A stretch of 64,000 nt of DNA from an uncultured bacterium (lineage in GTDB: Bacteria > Patescibacteriota > Saccharimonadia > Saccharimonadales > Saccharimonadaceae), in the NCBI GenBank assembly GCA_938036155.1, contig CALHPA010000003.1, positions 1-64,000 on the forward strand, read 5' to 3'. Shown piece by piece: positions 58,419 through 64,000 of this stretch. A model generated the notes under the pieces. The model saw only the letters and a list, made by a program, of their open reading frames with translations. It was not told the DNA's origin and did no database searches. Every line of letters begins with the position of its first letter. Position 1 is the stretch's first letter. The translations under genes and the position numbers were made by a program.

Positions 58419-59690
58419 CTATAAATCGCTCGGTAGCGGAAAATTTCTAGCAAAATCTGCAACTTCTTTTTTAATTTCGGCAAGTTTTTTAGAGTCTTCA
58501 CGGTGTTTAATCGCAAGCTCCATCCATTCAGCAATTTTCGCCATCTCAGCTTCCTTCATCCCACGCGAAGTTACAGCCGGCGTTCCAAGTCGGATCCCGC
58601 TTGGTGCGAACATAGACAAAGTATCATTAGGAATTGAATTAGCGTTTAGAGTTAGTCCAATTGCATCCATTGCATGTTCGGCAGATTTCCCATCAATTTC
58701 AAAACTCGCATAAATATCAACTAAAATTAAGTGGTTCTTTGTGCCTCCAGTTACAAGCTTGAAACCTCTTTTCGAAAGTTCTTCGGCCAAAATTTGAGCA
58801 TTCTTCACCACCTGTTGAGCATAAATTTTAAATTCAGGCTGAAGTGCTTCATAGAAAGAAACTGCTTTTGCTGCAATTGAATGCATTTGTGGGCCGCCTT
58901 GAGTTCCCGGAAAGACACTACGGTCAATTAGAGTCGGGAGATTCTCGAGAGTTTTTGCTGGTTTTTTGAGCGGATTTCCCACCTTCCCATTCGAAAGAAT
59001 CATTCCTCCGCGAGGGCCACGAAGGGTTTTATGCGTTGTAGTTGTCACAACATGAAAACCGTAGTCAAATGGGTTTTTCGAAACACCTCCAGCAATTAAT
59101 CCAGCAATGTGAGCAACGTCAGCCATAAGCATGGCGTTATATTTATTGCCAATTTTAGCAATTCGTCTGTAATCAATTTCGCCAGGGTAAGCAGAAAATC
59201 CCACAAGAATAATTTTTGGCTTATATTTTTCAGCTAATTCTTCAATCTGATCGTAATTGATTTCACCATTTTCATCTAAACCATAACGCACAAAGTTATA
59301 AATTTTACCACTTCTAGTAACTGGCGATCCGTGGGTTAGATGTCCACCTTGCGCTAAATCCATTCCTAAAACAGTATCACCAACTTCTAGCCAAGCATTA
59401 TAAACCGCCTCATTAGCATTCGCACCGCTGTGTGGTTGAACATTCACATGATCGCAATTAAAAAGCTGTTTTGCGCGTTTAATAGCTAAACTCTCAATAA
59501 TATCAGTATTCTCCTGACCGCCATAATATCTTTTCCCTGGGTAGCCTTCAGAATATTTATTAGTTAAAACTGAACCAAGTGCCGCTAATACTTCTCTTGA
59601 AACATAATTTTCACTTGGAATTAATTCCAAGCCTTCTCGCTGACGATTTTCCTCATTTTCGATTACGTTAAAAATCTTTTCATCAAACAT
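58419..59690 (-). CDS. glyA: Serine hydroxymethyltransferase
   Basis: PLP enzyme: serine plus THF to glycine plus methylene-THF. 423 residues with NYVSREVLAALGSVLTNKYSEGYPG, YYGGQENTD, VQPHSGANAN and the PLP lysine in TTTTHKTLRGPRGG. Normal length. AAGGAGAG precedes the ATG by about 6 nt. Divergent from the XRE-MurA gene across a 149-bp region with inverted repeats. Confidence 0.98.
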   Translation of the reverse strand: MFDEKIFNVIENEENRQREGLELIPSENYVSREVLAALGSVLTNKYSEGYPGKRYYGGQENTDIIESLAIKRAKQLFNCDHVNVQPHSGANANEAVYNAWLEVGDTVLGMDLAQGGHLTHGSPVTRSGKIYNFVRYGLDENGEINYDQIEELAEKYKPKIILVGFSAYPGEIDYRRIAKIGNKYNAMLMADVAHIAGLIAGGVSKNPFDYGFHVVTTTTHKTLRGPRGGMILSNGKVGNPLKKPAKTLENLPTLIDRSVFPGTQGGPQMHSIAAKAVSFYEALQPEFKIYAQQVVKNAQILAEELSKRGFKLVTGGTKNHLILVDIYASFEIDGKSAEHAMDAIGLTLNANSIPNDTLSMFAPSGIRLGTPAVTSRGMKEAEMAKIAEWMELAIKHREDSKKLAEIKKEVADFARNFPLPSDL

Positions 59691-59760
59691 AAAAACTCTC
59701 CTTAAAAATTAAACTTTTCGAAACTAAAAAATATAAAAACCGTCACTATATCATGTTTTT

Positions 59761-59775
59761 AAGTATACCATACTT
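59761..59775. promoter_or_regulatory. Candidate operator between glyA and XRE-murA
   Basis: A perfect inverted repeat AAGTAT-ACC-ATACTT between the divergent genes. A second repeat, AAGTT...AACTT, lies at 59790-59805, next to the murA -35. Sites like this suit binding by a dimeric XRE-type domain, which the adjacent gene encodes. Confidence 0.45.
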
Positions 59776-59803
59776 TTTAAAAACAAAAAAGTTCTCAGAA
59801 AAC

Positions 59804-59833
59804 TTGTTTTTATTATACCATAAGTGATATAAT
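59804..59833 (+). promoter_or_regulatory. XRE-murA promoter (leaderless type)
   Basis: TTGTTT (59804-59809), 18 nt, TATAAT (59828-59833) with extended GTGA. ATG at 59840, 6 nt after the -10. Confidence 0.7.
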
Positions 59834-59839
59834 TATTTC

Positions 59840-61369
59840 ATGAACAAAGAACAAGCCTATTTAGAAAAAATCGGGAAGCTTATTCAAGAATCTCGCCTAC
59901 ACAAGAATTTAACCCAAGTTGAGCTTGCCGAAAAAATTGGCACCTCACAAAGTGCGATTAACCGAATCGAAAGTGGAAAGCAAAATATAACTATCGAAAT
60001 GCTCGCAAGAATTTCAGAAGAACTTTCCAGCGAAATTATATCTGTTAACTCAAATAAGAAAACCAATTTTCGTGTTCATGGTGGCCGTGAACTTTCTGGT
60101 AAGATTGAAGTTAAAACCTCTAAAAATGCCGCAGTTGCTCTACTTTGTGCTTCTCTTTTAAATAAAGGAAAAACAACTCTTCGCCGCGTTGCTCGGATTG
60201 AAGAAGTTAATCGAATTATTGAAGTTTTAAATTCGATTGGTGTAAAAATTAAATGGCTAAATGACGAAAATGATCTCGAAATTATACCCCCAAAAGAATT
60301 ATCTTTCGAAAATATGAATATTGAATCTGCCAAAAGAACACGCAGTATCCTAATGTTTCTTGGCCCACTTCTCCACCAATACTCAGACTTTGAAATACCT
60401 TTTTCTGGTGGATGCAATTTAGGAACGCGTACAGTTGAGCCACACCTTTCTGGATTAAAATATTTTGGCGCAAATGTTACAGCACAAGCTGATTTTTACA
60501 AAGTTTCAAACAAAGCAAAAAAAGTCGAGAAGCCAATACTCTTAACTGAGCGCGGAGACACAACAACCGAAAATATAATTATGGCCGCAGCACTTTCTGG
60601 CCAAGAAATTATAATTCGAAATGCTAGCCCAAATTATATGGTGCAAGATTTATGCTTCTTTCTTGAAGAGCTTGGTGTTAAAATTGAAGGAATTGGAACA
60701 ACAACTCTAAAAGTTCATGGATTAACAAAAATCGAGAAAGATGTTGAATATTATGTAAGCGAAGATCCTATTGAATCTTTAACTTTCGTGGCGGTTGCGC
60801 TGGTTACAAATTCTGAAATCACTATCAAACGTGCGCCAATCGAATTCAATGAGCTTGAACTTACCACACTTGAACAAATGGGAGCAGAATTCGAGATCAG
60901 CCCAGAATATCGTTCAAAAAACGACAAAACACGATTGGTTGATATTGTTGTCAAAAAATCAAAACTTCACGCCGCAAAAGATAAACTTCATGCACTACCA
61001 TTTCCTGGGATAAATATGGATAATTTACCATTTCTAGGACTAATTGCAACTGTCGCAGAAGGCCGAACTTTAGTTCATGACTGGAGCTATGAAAATCGTG
61101 CAATTTATTTTACTGAACTTTCAAAACTGAATGCTAAAATTGAACTCGTTGACCCACACCGCGTTTATATTTCTGGTCCAACAAAATGGAAACCCGCAGA
61201 TGTTATTGCGCCAAGTGCACTCAGGCCAAGCGTAGTAGTTTTGATTGCAATGCTTGCCGCACCAGGAACTTCAACCTTACGTGATGTTTATAACATTAAT
61301 CGCGGCTATGAAGATTTTGCAGAAAGATTAAATTCACTCGGTGCAAAAATTGAAACTTTATTTTCATAA
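59840..61369 (+). CDS. murA: MurA with N-terminal XRE helix-turn-helix domain
   Basis: First committed step of peptidoglycan synthesis: enolpyruvyl transfer to UDP-GlcNAc. 509 residues. Residues about 7-70 are a full XRE/Cro-type HTH (KNLTQVELAEKIGTSQSAINRIESGKQNIT). From about residue 74 the MurA fold follows: KTSKNAAVALLCASLL (Lys/Asn of the active site), FSGGCNLGTRTVEPH (catalytic Cys), FPGINMDNLPFLG (Asp) and LRPSVVVLIA (Arg). All key residues are kept, so it should be active. A DNA-binding domain on MurA is unusual. It may control its own promoter or the divergent glyA; this is inference. Confidence 0.93.
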   Translation: MNKEQAYLEKIGKLIQESRLHKNLTQVELAEKIGTSQSAINRIESGKQNITIEMLARISEELSSEIISVNSNKKTNFRVHGGRELSGKIEVKTSKNAAVALLCASLLNKGKTTLRRVARIEEVNRIIEVLNSIGVKIKWLNDENDLEIIPPKELSFENMNIESAKRTRSILMFLGPLLHQYSDFEIPFSGGCNLGTRTVEPHLSGLKYFGANVTAQADFYKVSNKAKKVEKPILLTERGDTTTENIIMAAALSGQEIIIRNASPNYMVQDLCFFLEELGVKIEGIGTTTLKVHGLTKIEKDVEYYVSEDPIESLTFVAVALVTNSEITIKRAPIEFNELELTTLEQMGAEFEISPEYRSKNDKTRLVDIVVKKSKLHAAKDKLHALPFPGINMDNLPFLGLIATVAEGRTLVHDWSYENRAIYFTELSKLNAKIELVDPHRVYISGPTKWKPADVIAPSALRPSVVVLIAMLAAPGTSTLRDVYNINRGYEDFAERLNSLGAKIETLFS

Positions 61370-61378
61370 TTAAAAAGG

Positions 61379-61400
61379 CTCCCAAGATTGGGAGTTTTTT
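61379..61400 (+). terminator. murA terminator
   Basis: CTCCCAA (61379-61385) pairs with TTGGGAG (61388-61394), then TTTTTT. Confidence 0.9.
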
Positions 61401-61809
61401 AGTGGTCAAATCCTTTATGTGATTCACGATATTTTATCGCATTCACAAGAATAGAATTCACTTCATTGAAGTTAAAGACTGATTTGTCTTTAAGTTTTTT
61501 AATCAGAAGATTGATAAATTTTAGATTGAACTTCGTACAAGAAATTCCACTTGGCTGATCGCCATTTAGAATCTCAAAAATCGTAGTCAGTTCAATATCT
61601 ACGTCAGAGGCCTCAGCCCAGTCTTCTTCAAGCAAAGCTTCGGCGGTATAGACTATTGAACTTTTAATCACCTCTAAGAGATTATTCTCATTTTGATCAT
61701 TAAGACTACTGCAAAAGCTTGGGTGGTGAGCTCTAAAACAATTGAGAGTATCTTGAAAGGCTTCATCCATCTTTTTTGATCTAAATTCCGTAAGGTTCAT
61801 TTTAGCCAT
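61399..61809 (-). CDS. Small soluble protein, unknown function
   Basis: 136 residues, helical, no signal or TM. It contains FRAHHPSFCSSLNDQNENNLLE, an acidic stretch EALLEEDWAEASDVDIELT and a Lys-rich KFINLLIKKLKDKS. No family recognised. Start at 61809 (MAKMNLTEFRSKK) is set by AAGGAGGAAC 8 nt upstream; the longer reading from 61845 lacks a site. Lies between murA and tRNA-His. Confidence 0.7.
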   Translation of the reverse strand: MAKMNLTEFRSKKMDEAFQDTLNCFRAHHPSFCSSLNDQNENNLLEVIKSSIVYTAEALLEEDWAEASDVDIELTTIFEILNGDQPSGISCTKFNLKFINLLIKKLKDKSVFNFNEVNSILVNAIKYRESHKGFDH

Positions 61810-61873
61810 TTTTTTGTTCCTCCTTGGCAAAAATCTATACAACACTATATCACAATTTTAAATTTTAGTCAAA

Positions 61874-61893
61874 TAAAAAAGAGCTCTAAGCTC
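61874..61893 (-). terminator. tRNA-His terminator
   Basis: GAGCT-CTA-AGCTC hairpin followed on the minus strand by TTTTTTATTT. Confidence 0.7.
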
Positions 61894-61902
61894 AATTTCA
61901 AT

Positions 61903-61980
61903 TGGGGCGAATGATGGGGTTCGAACCCACGGCCTCCGGTGCCACAAACCAGCGCTCTAACCAGCTGAGCTACATCCGCC
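61903..61980 (-). tRNA. tRNA-His (anticodon GTG)
   Basis: Acceptor GCGGATG/CATTCGC preceded by an encoded G-1 (61980) opposite C73, the His identity pair. Anticodon loop TTTGTGG, T-arm GGTTCGAACCC, encoded CCA. 78 nt. Confidence 0.97.
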
Positions 61981-62024
61981 ATAACTTCAACCATTTTAAC
62001 ACATAAAAATTTGAAAATCAAGCT

Positions 62025-62492
62025 TTAAAATTTTGGCTTAATTTGCGGGCGAAAACTTCGCACAACATTTTGAGAGCTTGGAGTTTGCGAACCGTAAAAA
62101 CCCGCTATTCCGGTTTGTTGAACATCGCCAAAACCACTCTTTGTCATTCTTATTTTTGTTGATTGATCAATCTGACCATTCGAAAGTGTATTTTTTTGTC
62201 TATTTAGATTTTGCTGCAAATAATTTGAAGCCCTTTCTTCTCTTTTGGCTCTAATCTGATCAAGAGCCGATCTTGAACTTTCTATTTTAGTTCTTTGTGC
62301 CATTCTTAATTGACCAAGTTGAGAATCTCGATACGAACGTACTTTCGAATTTCGATAATCAATTGCTTGGCGTTGAGCAAAACTTTGTGAACTTGCAGTA
62401 CCGATTCTTCCACCAGATTGAGCTTTAGCATATCCGCTAGAATGAGCAACTTCTTCAAGACTCGATTTTACAACATAATCATTCAGTTTCAT
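62025..62492 (-). CDS. Gln/Ser/Arg-rich protein, unknown function
   Basis: 155 residues, with unusually high Gln, Ser and Arg. A central helix of mixed charge (SRSALDQIRAKREERASNYLQQNL) lies between low-complexity parts; it ends SFRPQIKPKF. No signal peptide or TM. A TAATAT box (62500-62505) and TTGAAA (62523-62528, 17-nt spacer) put the transcript start at the ATG, so it is leaderless. No family recognised. Confidence 0.6.
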   Translation of the reverse strand: MKLNDYVVKSSLEEVAHSSGYAKAQSGGRIGTASSQSFAQRQAIDYRNSKVRSYRDSQLGQLRMAQRTKIESSRSALDQIRAKREERASNYLQQNLNRQKNTLSNGQIDQSTKIRMTKSGFGDVQQTGIAGFYGSQTPSSQNVVRSFRPQIKPKF

Positions 62493-62499
62493 AATTACT

Positions 62500-62528
62500 A
62501 TATTAACATAAACATATTATTTTTTCAA
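62500..62528 (-). promoter_or_regulatory. Promoter of Gln/Ser/Arg-rich gene (leaderless type)
   Basis: TTGAAA (62523-62528), 17 nt, TAATAT (62500-62505), minus strand. Confidence 0.65.
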
Positions 62529-62535
62529 AAAAGTC

Positions 62536-62564
62536 TTGCTTTTATAAAAAATGTTTGCTATAAT
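62536..62564 (+). promoter_or_regulatory. tRNA-Gly promoter
   Basis: TTGCTT (62536-62541), 17 nt, TATAAT (62559-62564), extended TTGC. Confidence 0.75.
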
Positions 62565-62572
62565 AATCTCAT

Positions 62573-62647
62573 GCGGGCGTCGTATAACGGCTAATATACC
62601 TGCCTTCCAAGCAAGTGATGAGAGTTCGATTCTCTCCGCCCGCACCA
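62573..62647 (+). tRNA. tRNA-Gly (anticodon TCC)
   Basis: Acceptor GCGGGCG/CGCCCGC, anticodon loop CTTCCAA, T-arm AGTTCGATTCT, discriminator A and encoded CCA. 75 nt. Confidence 0.96.
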
Positions 62648-62673
62648 TTTGATCTTTTTTGTTTTAGCACAAG

Positions 62674-62696
62674 CCTCCATTTTCTGGAGGTTTTTG
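62674..62696 (+). terminator. tRNA-Gly terminator
   Basis: CCTCCA (62674-62679) pairs with TGGAGG (62685-62690), then TTTTT. Confidence 0.75.
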
Positions 62697-62716
62697 CTTT
62701 TAGAAAAATAATCATA

Positions 62717-62745
62717 TAGACTTTTTTTAAAAAACTTGGTATAAT
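62717..62745 (+). promoter_or_regulatory. tRNA-Arg(TCT) promoter
   Basis: TAGACT (62717-62722), 17 nt, TATAAT (62740-62745), extended TTGG. Confidence 0.7.
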
Positions 62746-62757
62746 TGTTTTAGGTAC

Positions 62758-62834
62758 GCCCCCGTAGCTCAGTGGATTAGAGTAAGAGGTTTCTACCCTC
62801 CTGGCCGTAGGTTCGAGTCCTACCGGGGGTACCA
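62758..62834 (+). tRNA. tRNA-Arg (anticodon TCT)
   Basis: Acceptor GCCCCCG/CGGGGGT with a G-U first pair, anticodon loop TTTCTAC, T-arm GGTTCGAGTCC, discriminator A and encoded CCA. 77 nt. Confidence 0.96.
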
Positions 62835-62848
62835 AACTATTTTATTTT

Positions 62849-63367
62849 ATGGAAATTATTTTTTACTCAATATTTTTTATTATCGGCATAATTATTGCCA
62901 CTTTTCTTTTAACTGTTTTATTTGGTGCACCATACGTGCCAACTCATAAAAAGGATCTGATTAAGCTTTTCGAATCAATAGCACTTTCAGAGAAAGATAT
63001 TTTAGTCGATATTGGATCCGGTGATGGAATTGTTCTAAAAATTACAAGTGATTTTGGCGCAAAATCAATCGGTTTCGAAATTAACCCATTCTTAGTTCTA
63101 GTTTCAAAACTAAGGCTCCGAAAATCAAAAAAAACTGAGGTATCTCTTCAAAATTTTTGGAACGCCTTCCCAGTTAATAAAATTACCGTTTTTTATACTT
63201 TTGGACATGCAGAAAGAATTGAAAAAATGCTAAATTTAGCTCAAAAACAAGCAGACTATCAAAATTCACCCCTATTATTCATTAGCTATGGTTTCGAAAT
63301 TAAAAATTTAAAACCTTTTAAAATATCAGGCGCACATTATATTTATAAAATTCAGCCAAAAAAATAA
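62849..63367 (+). CDS. Membrane-anchored SAM-dependent methyltransferase
   Basis: 172 residues. One N-terminal TM helix (IFYSIFFIIGIIIATFLLTVLFG), then APYVPTHKKDLIKLFE and the class I SAM motif ILVDIGSGDGIVLKITSD, acidic motif II IGFEINPFLVLVS, and a late FISYGFEI. The layout (TM, YVPT, DxGSGDG) resembles the FAM173/ATPSCKMT lysine methyltransferase group, so a protein substrate is possible. It starts 14 nt after tRNA-Arg with no promoter or SD between, so it is probably co-transcribed and released by tRNA processing. Confidence 0.8.
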   Translation: MEIIFYSIFFIIGIIIATFLLTVLFGAPYVPTHKKDLIKLFESIALSEKDILVDIGSGDGIVLKITSDFGAKSIGFEINPFLVLVSKLRLRKSKKTEVSLQNFWNAFPVNKITVFYTFGHAERIEKMLNLAQKQADYQNSPLLFISYGFEIKNLKPFKISGAHYIYKIQPKK

Positions 63368-63400
63368 TCAAAAAGTCTTTTTTTTCACAATTAAATATGC

Positions 63401-63406
63401 TATAAT
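63401..63406 (+). promoter_or_regulatory. tRNA-Lys -10 box
   Basis: TATAAT with extended ATGC, 10 bp before the tRNA. The -35 region is only a T-run (63377-63386). Confidence 0.5.
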
Positions 63407-63415
63407 GTGAGTATT

Positions 63416-63492
63416 GGGCCAGTAGCTCAGCCGGTTAGAGCACCTGCCTCTTAAGCAGGGTGTCGAGGGTTCGAGCCCCTCCTGGCCCTCCA
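63416..63492 (+). tRNA. tRNA-Lys (anticodon CTT)
   Basis: Acceptor GGGCCAG/CTGGCCC, anticodon loop CTCTTAA, T-arm GGTTCGAGCCC, discriminator T and encoded CCA. 77 nt. A discriminator other than A or G is unusual for tRNA-Lys. Confidence 0.95.
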
Positions 63493-63506
63493 AAATTTGA
63501 AAAAAT

Positions 63507-63540
63507 AAATCAGCAAGAATGGACATCTGCTGATTTTTTA
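63507..63540. terminator. Terminator after tRNA-Lys, shared with Clp gene
   Basis: AAATCAGCA (63507-63515) pairs with TGCTGATTT (63528-63536), with TTTTATTTT after it and T-rich sequence on the other strand. Confidence 0.85.
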
Positions 63541-63547
63541 TTTTGTA

Positions 63548-64000
63548 TTAGCTTTGCTGAACTATCTCCGGAGTAATTTCAATATTCGAACCAGCTTGAG
63601 CTTCACCAGAAAGCATTTTTCGTGCAATAGTATTTTCCACAACTCGTTGTATAACTCTTCTCATTGGCCGAGCACCGAGTTTTGGGTCGTATCCCAGATC
63701 TGCAAGCAATATTTTAGCCTCTGGTGTGACAGAAACTGTAATTTTTTGTCCAGCAAGAGTTTTATTTACTCCAATAATCATCAAATCAATAATTTGCATA
63801 AGATTTTCTTTTGTAAGTGGTTCGAAAACGACAATTTCATCAAAACGGTTCAGAAATTCAGGGCGAAATTCACGGCTTGCAATTAAGTCATTTACAATAA
63901 TTTCTTCAGCGCTTGTTGAATCGTAGCCACGAGAAATTAGTTCTTGAATTCGCTCAGATCCAGCATTTGATGTCGCAATGATAATCGCGTCTCGGAACGA
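63548..64000 (-). CDS. Clp-family AAA+ ATPase, C-terminal part
   Basis: The gene runs off the right edge; 150 residues are present. They read FRDAIIIATSNAGSERI (sensor 1), EFRPEFLNRFDEIVVFEPL (arginine finger), then the C-terminal subdomain with DLGYDPKLGARPMRRVIQR (sensor 2) and VVENTIARKML. This is the D2 end of ClpB/ClpC. Family choice (ClpB disaggregase or ClpC unfoldase) needs the missing part. The intact copy here makes the remnant at 11.3-12.3 kb a second, unneeded paralogue. Confidence 0.93.
   Translation of the reverse strand, partial: SFRDAIIIATSNAGSERIQELISRGYDSTSAEEIIVNDLIASREFRPEFLNRFDEIVVFEPLTKENLMQIIDLMIIGVNKTLAGQKITVSVTPEAKILLADLGYDPKLGARPMRRVIQRVVENTIARKMLSGEAQAGSNIEITPEIVQQS

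Noticed and set aside
1..64000. UGA read as glycine (SR1/Gracilibacteria code)
   Set aside because: TGA ends alaS at the family-expected place and conserved proteins show no in-frame TGA.
1..64000. CRISPR array, prophage or insertion sequence
   Set aside because: No regularly spaced direct repeats, cas, integrase, transposase or phage structural genes seen. The only tandem repeats are inside surface genes.

Overview
The window looks like a chromosomal segment of a reduced, AT-rich bacterium of the Candidate Phyla Radiation (Patescibacteria), most likely Candidatus Saccharibacteria (TM7). This is inferred from gene content, not from a search: compact aminoacyl-tRNA synthetases (AlaS stops after its editing domain), no amino-acid or nucleotide synthesis genes, a type IV pilus minor-pilin-like gene, LPXTG-type surface proteins and many small one-TM proteins. 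UGA is a stop codon (for example at the end of alaS), which fits Saccharibacteria and not the UGA-recoding SR1/Gracilibacteria. All eight tRNAs encode their 3' CCA. I see no prophage, insertion sequence or CRISPR array.

Layout. 0-2.1 kb: the 5' end of 16S rRNA (minus strand) and lysS. 2.2-5.9 kb: four small plus-strand genes in promoter-SD-ORF-terminator cassettes, around a compact alpha-glucan phosphorylase-like gene and rpsP. 5.9-10.6 kb: a minus-strand run of rimK, a retropepsin-like partner, a MATCAP-like metallopeptidase, rnc, a Nudix gene, nusB and rpmF. 10.7-13.5 kb: accessory DNA with a decayed ClpB-like ATPase and other frameshifted genes. 13.6-19.7 kb: a pilus/surface block and an LPXTG gene with an attenuator-like leader and a possible convergent small RNA. 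19.7-29.2 kb: leuS, ligA, htpX, lemA, hisS and two tRNAs. 29.3-36.5 kb: rarA, sbcB, obg, a LysM-CHAP hydrolase and mltG. 36.5-42.4 kb: ruvX, a conserved one-TM protein, ftsA and alaS. 42.5-48.9 kb: a tail-anchored protein, tpiA, pgk, typA and a HIT protein. 49-54 kb: a tRNA and three envelope genes, ending in a 749-residue LPQTG protein. 54-61.4 kb: folD, murB, a GT39-type transferase, glyA and a MurA carrying an N-terminal XRE helix-turn-helix domain. 61.4-64 kb: four tRNAs, small genes and the 3' end of a Clp ATPase.

Two expression styles stand out. Most housekeeping genes have a -10 box ending 6-10 nt before the ATG, implying leaderless mRNAs. Many short or envelope genes instead have a near-constant TTGACT promoter with a T-rich 17-nt spacer, often an extended -10, then a leader with a strong GGAGG-type ribosome site and a hairpin terminator. 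The palindrome TTCGAA is present at about ten times chance, in all codon frames and between genes.

Together the genes cover translation (synthetases, ribosomal proteins, typA, obg), RNA processing, repair (ligA, sbcB, rarA), lower glycolysis, folate/one-carbon metabolism, cell wall and division (murA, murB, mltG, ftsA, LysM-CHAP) and the cell surface. This suits a host-attached episymbiont that keeps information processing and its own wall but imports building blocks.
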